A stretch of DNA of 8,703 nt. Source: Desulfobacteraceae bacterium (GTDB lineage Bacteria > Desulfobacterota > DSM-4660 > Desulfatiglandales > Desulfatiglandaceae). Below, one piece after another: positions 1 through 6,750 of the stretch. Every line of letters begins with the position of its first letter. The stretch's first letter is position 1. Under the pieces are notes generated by a model, which worked only from the letters and a program-made list of their open reading frames with translations, searched no databases and was not told the DNA's origin. The translations under genes were made by a program, and so were the position numbers. Where the stretch lies: contig CP070700.1 in the NCBI GenBank assembly GCA_020349865.1, positions 3,598,439 to 3,607,141 on the forward strand. The letters run 5' to 3'.

Positions 1-1367
1 ACTTCTAACAGGGCTGCGGAAGGATCGCCGCGGAAGTCGGTGCTCATTTTGTCTACTTCATCCAAGCAAAAGACAGGATTATTTGATTTGGCCTTCTTTA
101 GAAATTGAATGATTTTTCCCGGCAGCGCTCCGATATAGGTTCTCCTGTGCCCTCTTATTTCTGCCTCATCCCTCACTCCACCAAGAGAAAGACGAACAAA
201 ATTTCTTCCTGTGGCCCTCGCAACTGACTTTGCCAGCGAGGTCTTACCAACGCCCGGCGGACCAACAAGACACAGGATAGGCCCTCTCATCTTCTTGGTC
301 AATCTTTGAACAGCAAGATATTCGAGGATTCGCTCCTTCGGTTTTTCAAGGCCGTAATGATCTTCGTCCAGGATTATTTCAGCCTCTTCAATGTCCAGTT
401 TTGCTTTTGTTTTTTCGTGCCAAGGCAGAGATAGAATCCAGTCTATGTAGTTTCTCACCACGGTGGCTTCCGCCGACATTGGCGACATCATCTTCAGCTT
501 GTTGAACTCCTGTTTAACCCTGGCGTGAGCTTCTTTGGAAAGTCGCTTTTTCTTTATCTTTTTAGCAAGTTCATTCAGTTCTGCCTTGAAATCATCCTTA
601 GTGCCCATCTCTTTTTGGATGGCACGCATTTGTTCATTGAGATAATAATCCTTTTGGGTCTTTTCCATTTGCTTTTTGACCCTTGTCCTCAAACGCTGCT
701 CAAGTTTAAGAATATCGATCTCATCAGTGAGACTTGCAAAAAGCTTTTCCAGGCGTTGATTCAGATCCTGGGTTTCAAGAAGCTCCTGTTTTTCCCGAAC
801 CTTTAAGGCGAGATGGCCCGCAATGGTATCGCCCAGACGGACCGGGTCAACAATAGAGGTCACCGTTGAGACAATTTCCTGGCCGATTTTGTTGTTCAGT
901 TTGGCATATTCCCTGAAACCGGCATTAATGGTTCGCATCAAAGCCTTGGTCTCGACAGTCATCTCATAGCGGCTTGGAATGCTGCTCACCTCGACCATGA
1001 AGAATTCCTGCTTGACCAGAAAATTGTCAATCTTTCCCCTTTCTTTGCCTTCAATAAGTGCCTTGACCGTGCCATCGGGCAGCTTTAACAGCTGAAGAAC
1101 AGTGCTGAGAGTGCCAAAAGAATATATGTCTTGAGGAGATGGATCATCAGTTTTGGCATCTTTTTGCGCTGATAAGAAGACTTCCTTCTTCTGAGACATG
1201 GCATATTCGAGTGCCTTAATGGATTTATCCCGCCCCACGAAAAGCGGTACAACCACGTTGGGAAAGACAACCACATCTCTGAGTGGGAGAAGAGGATAGT
1301 ATGACTTTTCTACTATCGGCAAATTGCTTTGGTCTTTTTTAGTTAAATTAAACATAGGCTTATGCAT
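1..1367 (-). CDS. lon: ATP-dependent Lon protease, N-terminal 455 codons (3' part outside window)
   Basis: Lon is a cytoplasmic homo-oligomeric AAA+ serine protease that degrades misfolded and short-lived regulatory proteins. The visible part holds the N-terminal substrate-binding domain (about residues 24-210, opening with [20 protein letters not shown]), a charged helical stretch with the family hallmark [15 protein letters not shown], and the start of the AAA+ module. Walker A is GPPGVGKT at residues 369-376 and Walker B is FCLDEVDK with D436 and E437. The rest of the ATPase and the Ser-Lys peptidase domain lie past base 1; E. coli Lon has 784 residues. I chose ATG 1367, which overlaps the last 8 bases of clpX, because AGG at 1376-1374 sits 6 nt before it. 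The in-frame ATG at 1355 (4 codons shorter) has no well-placed ribosome binding site but cannot be excluded. It is the last gene of the tig-clpP-clpX-lon operon. Confidence 0.97.
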   Translation of the reverse strand, partial: MHKPMFNLTKKDQSNLPIVEKSYYPLLPLRDVVVFPNVVVPLFVGRDKSIKALEYAMSQKKEVFLSAQKDAKTDDPSPQDIYSFGTLSTVLQLLKLPDGTVKALIEGKERGKIDNFLVKQEFFMVEVSSIPSRYEMTVETKALMRTINAGFREYAKLNNKIGQEIVSTVTSIVDPVRLGDTIAGHLALKVREKQELLETQDLNQRLEKLFASLTDEIDILKLEQRLRTRVKKQMEKTQKDYYLNEQMRAIQKEMGTKDDFKAELNELAKKIKKKRLSKEAHARVKQEFNKLKMMSPMSAEATVVRNYIDWILSLPWHEKTKAKLDIEEAEIILDEDHYGLEKPKERILEYLAVQRLTKKMRGPILCLVGPPGVGKTSLAKSVARATGRNFVRLSLGGVRDEAEIRGHRRTYIGALPGKIIQFLKKAKSNNPVFCLDEVDKMSTDFRGDPSAALLE

Positions 1368-2610
1368 ATTCTACCTGATTTTCGTATAATAGAAGAGGAG
1401 AGTCTCCCTTTGTTATGACCTCTTCGCCGATGACACATTCACGGATCCCCTGAGTGGACGGGATTTCATACATAATATCCAACATGACGGATTCAAGGAT
1501 CGCTCTCAAGCCGCGTGCGCCCGATTTCCGTTCTATGGCATCTTTGGCAACACATAAAAGGGCCTCATCACTGAACTTCAGTACAACGTCTTCTAATTCA
1601 AACAGCTTTTTGTACTGTTTGATAAGGGCGTTTTTGGGTTCCGTCAGGATCCGTACGAGTGCGTCCAGGCTCAGTTCGTTTAATGTTGCGACAATGGGTA
1701 TCCTGCCAATAAATTCCGGTATAAGGCCAAACTTAATAAGATCTTCAGGCTGGACAAGTGACAGGATCGCATTATTATCCATTTCCCCTTTGCCACTGAT
1801 ATCGGCTTCAAAGCCGATCAACTTGCTGCCGATTCGATTGCTGATTATTTTGTCCAGTCCATTGAAAGTACCGCCGCAGACAAATAAGATGTTGCTTGTA
1901 TCAACCTTTACAAAATCCTGCTGAGGGTGTTTTCTACCTCCCTTGGGCGGAACATTTGCCAGGGTCCCTTCTATTATTTTTAGAAGAGCTTGTTGAACTC
2001 CCTCACCGGACACATCACGGGTAATTGATGGGCTATCTGATTTCCGTGCAATCTTATCGATTTCGTCTATGTATACTATACCCTTGCATGCTGCATCAAC
2101 GTCGTAATCAGCCATCTGAACAAGGTTCAGGATGATATTTTCCACATCTTCACCAACATATCCGGCCTCTGTAAGGGTGGTAGCATCAGCAATGGTGAAG
2201 GGGACCTTCAGGATCTTGGCCAGGGTCTGTGCAAGCAGTGTCTTGCCTGACCCTGTAGGGCCAATCAAAAGGATATTGCTTTTCTCGATTTCAACACCTT
2301 CCATGTCAACCTTGGTGCTAATTCTTTTGTAATGGTTGTGGACCGCCACAGAGAGGGTCTTTTTGGGTTTGTCCTGTTCAATTACATACTGGTCAAGAAT
2401 TTCCTTTATCTCAGAAGGTTTCAACAACTGAGCCGATGTGCCTTCTTCACTCTCTTGCGAATATTCTTCAGCGATAATTTCGTTACATAGTTGAATGCAT
2501 TCATCGCAAATATATACAGAAGGACCTGCGATAAGCTTTTTCACTTCATCCTGGCTCTTTCCGCAGAAAGAACACATCAGATCATCACTGGTGTCACCTT
2601 TTTTACTCAT
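1360..2610 (-). CDS. clpX: ATP-dependent Clp protease ATP-binding subunit ClpX
   Basis: ClpX is a hexameric AAA+ unfoldase that recognises tagged or native substrates and threads them into ClpP. The 416-residue product has the normal family length. An N-terminal zinc-binding domain carries C13, C16, C35 and C38 (CSFC and CDEC). Walker A is GPTGSGKT at 117-124, pore loop 1 is GYVGED at 150-155, and Walker B is VYIDEIDK at 179-186. The pore-2 region is around [10 protein letters not shown] at 198-207. The ClpP-docking IGF tripeptide is at 265-267, the probable arginine finger is R303 in EFIGRIP, and sensor 2 is GARGLR at 364-369. Every key element is present, so it should be active. The ATG is preceded by AGAAGG about 10 nt upstream. 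It starts 4 bp after the clpP stop, which fits translation from one mRNA and a ClpXP partnership. Confidence 0.98.
   Translation of the reverse strand: MSKKGDTSDDLMCSFCGKSQDEVKKLIAGPSVYICDECIQLCNEIIAEEYSQESEEGTSAQLLKPSEIKEILDQYVIEQDKPKKTLSVAVHNHYKRISTKVDMEGVEIEKSNILLIGPTGSGKTLLAQTLAKILKVPFTIADATTLTEAGYVGEDVENIILNLVQMADYDVDAACKGIVYIDEIDKIARKSDSPSITRDVSGEGVQQALLKIIEGTLANVPPKGGRKHPQQDFVKVDTSNILFVCGGTFNGLDKIISNRIGSKLIGFEADISGKGEMDNNAILSLVQPEDLIKFGLIPEFIGRIPIVATLNELSLDALVRILTEPKNALIKQYKKLFELEDVVLKFSDEALLCVAKDAIERKSGARGLRAILESVMLDIMYEIPSTQGIRECVIGEEVITKGDSPLLLYENQVEYA
1368..1377 (-). promoter_or_regulatory. Ribosome binding site deciding the lon start
   Basis: On the minus strand the end of clpX reads CAGGTAGAAT directly before ATG 1367. 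The AGG at 1376-1374 is 6 nt from that ATG but 18 nt from the ATG at 1355. This favours the upstream start that overlaps the clpX stop codon. Confidence 0.5.
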
Positions 2611-2614
2611 AATC

Positions 2615-3229
2615 TTATGCCTTCTGTTTTTTGGTTAACTGGGCTTTCATTTCTCTTGTGGTGATAACCTTATCTACAATTCCGTAATCCTTGGCCTCCT
2701 CACTACTCATAAAAAAGTCGCGTTCGGTATCTTTTTTTATCTTTTCCATGGGTTGACCGGTGTGTTTAACAAGAATACGGTTCAGGGTATCCCTCATTTT
2801 CAGTATTTCTCTGGCATGGATATCTATGTCCGTGGCCTGACCCTGCGTCCCTCCAAGGGGTTGATGAATCATAATCCTTGCGTGGGGCAGGGCATACCGC
2901 TTCCCTTTGGCCCCTGCTGCCAGGAGCAAGGCCGCCATACTTGTGGTCTGCCCCATGCATATGGTAGCCACATCCGGCTTAATATATTGCATGGTATCAT
3001 AGATGGCCAATCCTGCGGTAACCGATCCGCCAGGAGAATTGACGTACATGTTAATGTCTTTGTCGGGGTCCTCGGACTCTAAGAAGAGCATCTGCGCGAT
3101 GACGGTATTGGCCATACCATCGAACACCTCTTCTCCCATAATGATAATCCGATCCTTTAGCAGTCTTGAATAAATATCATAAGCCCGTTCACCACGGGAG
3201 GATTGTTCAACAACTATTGGTATCAGCAT
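2615..3229 (-). CDS. clpP: ATP-dependent Clp protease proteolytic subunit ClpP
   Basis: ClpP is the tetradecameric serine peptidase chamber fed by ClpX. The 204-residue product has S97, H122 and D171 as the catalytic triad, at the same positions as in mature E. coli ClpP. The glycine-rich VNSPGGSV at 63-70 forms the substrate-binding/oxyanion strand, and the handle-region motif HQPLGG is at 122-127. The nucleophile context reads GQTTSMAA rather than the usual GQAASM; the triad itself is intact, so this is probably a lineage variant. The protein begins [20 protein letters not shown], near the mature N-terminus of other ClpPs, so there is little or no propeptide. ATG 3229 is the only start in frame. 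AAGGAG lies in the last codons of tig, about 14 nt upstream, which is a rather long spacing and suggests translation coupled to tig. Confidence 0.98.
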   Translation of the reverse strand: MLIPIVVEQSSRGERAYDIYSRLLKDRIIIMGEEVFDGMANTVIAQMLFLESEDPDKDINMYVNSPGGSVTAGLAIYDTMQYIKPDVATICMGQTTSMAALLLAAGAKGKRYALPHARIMIHQPLGGTQGQATDIDIHAREILKMRDTLNRILVKHTGQPMEKIKKDTERDFFMSSEEAKDYGIVDKVITTREMKAQLTKKQKA

Positions 3230-3234
3230 AAAGT

Positions 3235-4566
3235 CTATTCATTCTCCTTTTTAGGATTGTTTTTCCTTTGAGGTTCTCGATCCAACAATGAAATCTTAGC
3301 ATTTTCAACCAAGTAATTCAATGTTTTTTCCTCCAACAGTTTTTCTTTCAGGGCATCCACAAGATTTCTCGCCTGATAATATTTTTGAAGGGTCTCCGCG
3401 TTCTGCCCCGTACTTTCAGCCAGTTCTTTGAATCCCCTGGTCAGATCCTCTTCATTTACGGTAATTTTTTCTTTTTCGGCTATTTTCCCCAAAACAAGTA
3501 AATTCTTCACACGCCTTTCCGAGGCAGGTTTAAAATCTTTTCGAAGTCTTTCTTCCGAAAGGCCTGCCTTTTCAAGATTTGAGCCACTTCTTATGAGGTT
3601 CTGCTTGACGTTTTCAACAGCCTGATCAATCTCGGACTCAACAAGGGTCTGGGGGATTTCAAACTCCACACTGTCTGAGATTTTTTTTAGCAAATTTTGC
3701 TTTAGTTCACTGTCGATTCTTTTCTCCTCTTGAACGATGATCGTTTCTTTGACCTTATTCTTCAAGTCCTCCAGGTCATTGAAGTCAGCACTGAGATTTT
3801 TGGCAAACTCATCGTTGAGCTCAGGAAGGAGCATTGCTTTGATGTCCAGTACCTTTACCTTGAAATTTACTGTTTTCCCGGCAAGTTTTGTATGGGGGTA
3901 ACTGTCTTCAAATTCAACCCTGATCTCCGTCTCATCGTCTTTTTTCAGGCCAATTAAGGCCTCCTCGAATTTGGGATGAAACCCGTTGCTCCCCACCTTG
4001 AGGAGAAAATTTGAGGACTGGATACCTTCGAGCGGCTTGCCTTCATCAAACCCCTGATAATCGAGAACCACATGATCATTTTTTTGAATGGGTCTGCTGG
4101 GGTCAATGGAATTAAGGGTTCCGTGCGCGGTCCTTATTTGAGTAAGCTGATCCTGGATGTCTTGTTCGGTTACCGAATGATTTTCTTTTTCGGCCTCAAG
4201 CCCCATGTAGTTCTCTATCTCAAATTGGGGGCGGACCTCCATTACGGCAGAATATCTAAAGTTTTGTCCTTGCTTAAGGGTCTCTTTTTCCAGAAAGGGC
4301 ACGCCCAAAGGAAACGTTTTTGCCTCCTCTAAGGCCTTGGGTAACGTTTCATTAATCAAATCCCTTGTTACATCCTCTGCCACCTGACTGCCAATATGTC
4401 TCTCAAGGATTTTTCTGGGTACTTTCCCCGGTCTGAAGCCGGGTATTTTGACCTTCTTTCCTACTTCTTTGTACGCCTTGTCTAATCTGACGTTGATTTC
4501 AGTTGATTCAATTTCAACTGATAATTTCTTCTTAACAGGACTGATGTCTTCCAAGCTGGTTCTCAT
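3235..4566 (-). CDS. tig: Trigger factor, ribosome-associated chaperone and peptidyl-prolyl isomerase
   Basis: Trigger factor binds ribosomal protein L23 at the exit tunnel and shields nascent chains. The 443-residue product is of normal length (E. coli 432). The ribosome-binding signature GFRPGKVP is at residues 43-50, as in E. coli. An FKBP-type isomerase domain spans about 160-245 (starting near [11 protein letters not shown], with [17 protein letters not shown] inside). A long helical C-terminal chaperone domain covers about 250-425 and is followed by a short, charged, basic-rich tail. The start at ATG 4566 is supported by GAGG at 4576-4573, 6 nt upstream, and by alignment of the N-terminal beta strand (KKLSVEI) with the family. 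It is the first gene of the operon. I saw no convincing sigma70 promoter directly upstream; it may lie in or beyond the repeat at 4691-4880. Confidence 0.97.
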   Translation of the reverse strand: MRTSLEDISPVKKKLSVEIESTEINVRLDKAYKEVGKKVKIPGFRPGKVPRKILERHIGSQVAEDVTRDLINETLPKALEEAKTFPLGVPFLEKETLKQGQNFRYSAVMEVRPQFEIENYMGLEAEKENHSVTEQDIQDQLTQIRTAHGTLNSIDPSRPIQKNDHVVLDYQGFDEGKPLEGIQSSNFLLKVGSNGFHPKFEEALIGLKKDDETEIRVEFEDSYPHTKLAGKTVNFKVKVLDIKAMLLPELNDEFAKNLSADFNDLEDLKNKVKETIIVQEEKRIDSELKQNLLKKISDSVEFEIPQTLVESEIDQAVENVKQNLIRSGSNLEKAGLSEERLRKDFKPASERRVKNLLVLGKIAEKEKITVNEEDLTRGFKELAESTGQNAETLQKYYQARNLVDALKEKLLEEKTLNYLVENAKISLLDREPQRKNNPKKENE

Positions 4567-4690
4567 AATTTTCCTCGTTCAGCACTCAGTCAGAGAGAAT
4601 GTCCATCCAGATGAACCCTGGTGGGGCAGCAGTAATGGATAAGGCGTTCTTGAATAATGGTTTCGAAAGAAATTAATTATGATTTTCTGA
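4567..4690 (-). promoter_or_regulatory. tig leader region
   Basis: About 120 non-coding bases lie upstream of tig. The clear element is the Shine-Dalgarno GAGGAA at 4576-4571. The stretch around 4660-4690 is AT-rich (CATAATTAATTTC on the minus strand) and could hold a promoter. TTGAAA lies nearby, but no -10 hexamer stands at 16-18 bp from it, so I do not call a promoter. Confidence 0.35.
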
Positions 4691-4880
4691 ATTTCAATAG
4701 ATCCCCACCACGCCCGGCTATTTTTTTGGCCAAAACCGCTGCGCTCCCACCATTGCACGTCATCTGCACCTGTGCTCGCCTCGGTCAGGATCTCACACGT
4801 ACTGTGAAGTACGCATCGCAATGTCCAAGGCTGTGCGCTGCTACATCTGGCCCACTCTGGCGCATTTTTCCTCGGTGGAG
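4691..4880. repeat. Imperfect fold-back intergenic repeat between tRNA-Leu and tig
   Basis: The centre is a perfect 6-bp stem with a 4-nt loop, CGTACT-gtga-AGTACG at 4798-4813. Further out, GCCTCGG (4778-4784) faces CCAAGGC (4825-4831) with one mismatch. Weaker pairing continues outwards, so the segment can fold into one long imperfect hairpin. A perfect palindrome TTTTGGCCAAAA lies at 4724-4735. Reading frames cross it on both strands, but they run through or abut the tRNA and resemble no protein, so I treat it as a non-coding repeat. The boundaries are approximate. That it recurs elsewhere in the genome is inference from its structure. Confidence 0.5.
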
Positions 4881-4914
4881 GTCTGCAACGTTTAGCGACA
4901 CTTGGCCTTGTAAT

Positions 4915-5000
4915 TGGTGCGAGAGAGGGGACTCGAACCCCTACACCTTTTGGGTACTGGATCCTAAATCCAGCGCGTCTACCAGTTCCGCCACTCTCGC
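4915..5000 (-). tRNA. tRNA-Leu (anticodon UAG), encoded CCA
   Basis: This class II tRNA of 86 nt includes the CCA end. The acceptor stem is GCGAGAG paired with CTCTCGC (seven base pairs), followed by discriminator A and an encoded CCA. The anticodon arm is CTGGA-TTTAGGA-TCCAG, giving anticodon TAG, which reads CUA and probably other CUN leucine codons. The long variable arm (TACCCAAAAGGTGT) is typical of tRNA-Leu. The T arm is AGGGG-TTCGAGT-CCCCT, and the D-arm region has GGTAGACGCG. It lies 68 bp downstream of the radC stop codon on the same strand. No clear T-run terminator follows, so read-through towards tig is possible. Confidence 0.97.
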
Positions 5001-5035
5001 AACAAGGGAAAAGGTCTCAGCGTGTATTATTGATA

Positions 5036-5064
5036 ATGATCCTTTATTCTTATTACCGTGTCAA
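5036..5064 (-). promoter_or_regulatory. Probable sigma70-type promoter of tRNA-Leu
   Basis: On the minus strand a perfect -35 box TTGACA (5064-5059) is followed after exactly 17 bp by GATCAT (5041-5036), a 4/6 match to the -10 box. Predicted initiation is near 5029, giving a 5' leader of roughly 30 nt before the mature tRNA end at 5000. It begins only 5 bp past the radC stop codon. Confidence 0.55.
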
Positions 5065-5068
5065 GGAC

Positions 5069-5800
5069 TTAGGAAAAGGAGCATTTCTGTTCGTATTCGG
5101 TTGAAAAACGCTTGATAAGACCTTCATCTGCAAAGCTGTAATAGATATTATGGCCTATGATGATGTGGTCGAGGACCTGAATCGTTAGAAGCCTTGCGGA
5201 CCACACTAGATCTCGTGTAAGCCGTTTGTCCTCATTTGATGGTATGGGGTCACCAGAAGGGTGATTGTGCACGAATACGAGAGCGGCTGCTTTTTTTTCA
5301 AGTGCCAACGTCATGATCTCGCGTGGATAAACTGCACTTCCGGTGAGTGATCCCAAGAATATGTCTTCATCGAAGATCAATTCATTTTTGCGATTGAGGA
5401 ATAGGGTCTTGAAGACCTCTCGTTTCAAATCCCTCATTGAATGGAAAAGATAATCAAAGACTGCCCGTGATGAGCCGAAAAAGGTCTTTCCTTCGGTCCG
5501 ATCCTTCAGGTATCTTCCAGCGATCTGATGGGCGAGTTTCAGGTAAAGGGCATTCTTGGGGCCGATCCCTTTAATTTTTGTCAATTTTTCCATAGGCGCT
5601 GAAAGAACGCCCGAAAGGTTAGAAAACCTCTTCAGGGCCTCACGTGCGGGGAGTTTAAGATCGCCACGTGGCGTACCCAACGTGAGGAGGAACTCCACCA
5701 CCTCCTCATCTGAAAATCTTTCCAGGCCGCCTTTCAAAAACTTCTGGCGCAATCTTTCCCGGTGGCCTTCACCCCTTTTCTGCCAATTTTGCTTGTCCAT
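5069..5800 (-). CDS. radC: RadC-family JAB/MPN (UPF0758) protein
   Basis: This belongs to the RadC/UPF0758 family. The name comes from an old link to DNA repair, but the biochemical role is unsettled. The product is 243 residues from ATG 5800. An N-terminal helical part includes a helix-hairpin-helix-like segment (KLTKIKGIGPKNALYL, residues 72-87), a typical DNA-contact motif. The C-terminal JAB1/MPN metalloprotease-like domain has HNHPSGDPIPSNED at 178-191, which supplies H178, H180 and D191 as metal ligands; a likely catalytic glutamate is E129 in REVFKTL. An in-frame TTG at 5818 would add six residues, but GGGA lies almost against it. ATG 5800 has GGA 7 nt upstream and is preferred. tRNA-Leu follows downstream on the same strand. 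A MITE-like insertion lies 62 bp upstream, so the radC promoter is confined to a short gap or lies within the element. Confidence 0.95.
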   Translation of the reverse strand: MDKQNWQKRGEGHRERLRQKFLKGGLERFSDEEVVEFLLTLGTPRGDLKLPAREALKRFSNLSGVLSAPMEKLTKIKGIGPKNALYLKLAHQIAGRYLKDRTEGKTFFGSSRAVFDYLFHSMRDLKREVFKTLFLNRKNELIFDEDIFLGSLTGSAVYPREIMTLALEKKAAALVFVHNHPSGDPIPSNEDKRLTRDLVWSARLLTIQVLDHIIIGHNIYYSFADEGLIKRFSTEYEQKCSFS

Positions 5801-5862
5801 CTCTGAATCCAGTATCAAGTCCCACAGGTGCGGAAAAAATCAAACTTCGTCGGTTTATTAAA

Positions 5863-6036
5863 CCCAGATTGTGCAGTTGAATCCGTAGCGAGGCGCAGAA
5901 AACCAAAGCGAAACGAGCAGTTGGAGCGATTTTGTGACGTAGGCATATTAATAAATATGTCGAGAAGCAAAATCGTTAAACAAGCGTTGCAGCAAGGATT
6001 TTCAAGTCGCAGTAGGAGACTACTGCACAATCTGGG
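5863..6036. mobile_element. MITE-like non-autonomous element with IS1380-type ends
   Basis: The ends are perfect 15-bp inverted repeats: CCCAGATTGTGCAGT at 5863-5877 and its reverse complement at 6022-6036. The 5-bp direct repeat TTAAA lies directly outside both ends (5858-5862 and 6037-6041), as expected for a target-site duplication. Inside, CGATTTTG (5927-5934) pairs with CAAAATCG (5968-5975) around a smaller hairpin CATATT-aata-AATATG (5944-5959). A third hairpin, AGTAG-gaga-CTACT, is next to the right end (6011-6024). The 174-bp element has no transposase. From memory, the ends resemble the CCTAGATTCTACGT type of ISEcp1, an IS1380-family element that also makes 5-bp AT-rich duplications. 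The family assignment is inference; the terminal repeats and the duplication are seen directly. Confidence 0.72.
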
Positions 6037-6088
6037 TTAAATATTACCAAAGAAATGACAAAAAGCAAGGAACGTGAATATTTGCGAC

Positions 6089-6170
6089 AATTTTGGCCCC
6101 GACTTACTTTGCGAGTGCCCTCATCAGGGTGAAGCGCATTAATCCCATTCATTGTTAAAGGGCCAAAATT
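6089..6170. repeat. 82-bp fold-back repeat
   Basis: A perfect 11-bp inverted repeat, AATTTTGGCCC at 6089-6099 and GGGCCAAAATT at 6160-6170, encloses a smaller hairpin CCCT-catc-AGGG at 6118-6129. That hairpin lies inside TGCG/CGCA arms. There is no coding signal. It begins 53 bp from the MITE-like element and may be an independent small insertion or part of a larger repeated unit. Confidence 0.55.
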
Positions 6171-6257
6171 AGAATTGCTGTAAGAATTTAGCTCATTACC
6201 TTCCAAAATCCAATGTGACAAGTTAAATGCAAAACCACCCCCCTCCGAAAACTGTCC

Positions 6258-6499
6258 ATGTCCCCTATCTCGAGCTGGACACAGGGGTTAGGAAAGGGTA
6301 TTTGAGTTTCTCAAGAGGGGCAGGAGGGTTTTTCTAACGTGACTGCCGGGATGCCCGGAAAGGAAGAAAAATCCTCATGCCCCTCTGATCAGCGGCATGA
6401 GATATATTTATTAGTCTCTGACCTTACAAGCACACACCCCCTGTGTCCAGCGCCCAACTTATGGGTAAAGATCAGTTTGAAAAGGGGGGTCGGGGACAT
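6258..6499. repeat. Nested inverted-repeat element with strong central hairpin
   Basis: Three nested pairs of arms are visible. The outermost is ATGTCCCC (6258-6265) facing GGGGACAT (6492-6499). The middle pair is CTGGACACAGGGG (6275-6287) facing its perfect complement at 6438-6450. The inner pair is 6315-6335 against 6365-6385, 19 of 21 positions complementary, capped by CCGGG-atg-CCCGG (6346-6358). No coding signal is seen. The structure fits a palindromic intergenic element such as a REP/BIME-like or MITE-like repeat, possibly several insertions inside one another. No flanking duplication was identified. Confidence 0.62.
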
Positions 6500-6510
6500 T
6501 TTGTGCAACG

Positions 6511-6550
6511 GGTTGAAAATCCCCTAAATCCCCTTTAAAAGGGGGGACTT
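6511..6550. repeat. CCCCTTTAAAAGGGG palindromic repeat
   Basis: A 15-bp palindrome CCCCTTTAAAAGGGG (6530-6544) lies after CCCCTAAATC and continues into a G6 run. AAAAGGGGGG also occurs as a direct copy at 6480-6489. The pattern resembles the AAATCCCC...TTTAAAAAGGGGGA repeats scattered between genes in many environmental bacteria. It is not a standard terminator: no T-run follows on either strand, and no gene reads into it. Confidence 0.45.
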
Positions 6551-6603
6551 TATTCGTCAAATGTTTTGAGAAGATTTTTGACGTACAGCACTCCCGAAAC
6601 CTA

Positions 6604-6633
6604 TTGATGTAAAATGAAAGATTATGTTAAAAT
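6604..6633 (+). promoter_or_regulatory. Candidate extended -10 promoter for the gene at 6751
   Basis: The -10 hexamer TAAAAT (6628-6633, 5/6 match) carries an extended TG element (TGT at 6625-6627). TTGATG (6604-6609, 4/6 match to TTGACA) stands 18 bp upstream. Predicted initiation near 6640 would leave an untranslated leader of about 110 nt. I recognise no riboswitch in that leader. Confidence 0.4.
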
Positions 6634-6750
6634 CTATATGATTTGCTTCATTTGGAATTCCTGCAGAATTTTGGAAGATTTGCCGTGTAAGTAAATGATT
6701 GGGTCGAAACGAACAGCCCGAAAACCTTAGAATTCAGGAGAACTGAGGAT

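Larger units (their letters stand above)
5801..6750. other. Long non-coding divergent region filled with inverted-repeat elements
   Basis: This gap between divergent radC and the plus-strand gene at 6751 has no convincing gene. The short frames in it lie across the repeats and have no ribosome binding sites or family features. Identified pieces are the MITE-like element (5863-6036), a fold-back (6089-6170), a nested hairpin element (6258-6499), a C4-A/T-G6 repeat (6511-6550) and a candidate promoter (6604-6633). I see nothing in 6171-6257 apart from a C-rich tract near 6238, and nothing specific in the AT-rich 6547-6603. Confidence 0.8.

Noticed and set aside
1454..2332. Plus-strand frames inside clpX (1454-1924 and 2132-2332)
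   Set aside because: They are antisense shadows of clpX, whose whole length matches the family.
4696..4720. A 16-base string (TAGCCGGGCGTGGTGG, minus strand) identical to part of the human Alu consensus
   Set aside because: The match stops abruptly and the surrounding sequence is unlike Alu. It is part of the bacterial intergenic repeat and is a coincidence, not contamination.
4579..4821. 80-codon minus-strand frame upstream of tig
   Set aside because: It lies over the fold-back repeat and ends close to the tig ribosome binding site. No family features are visible; it is most likely translation of repeat DNA.
4657..5115. 152-codon plus-strand reading frame
   Set aside because: It runs straight across the tRNA-Leu gene and into the radC 3' end on the opposite strand, and resembles no protein.
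5815..6221. Three short frames (5828-6040 plus, 5815-6030 minus, 5976-6221 minus) as small genes
   Set aside because: They lie across the MITE-like element or its edge. The recurring NPDCAV peptide is simply the two terminal repeats read in translation. No ribosome binding sites.
6339..6527. 62-codon plus-strand frame
   Set aside because: It falls inside the nested inverted repeat, and its sequence is dictated by the palindromes.
6530..6550. Rho-independent terminator
   Set aside because: The palindrome is GC-capped but lacks a following T-run on either strand, and no gene transcribes into it.
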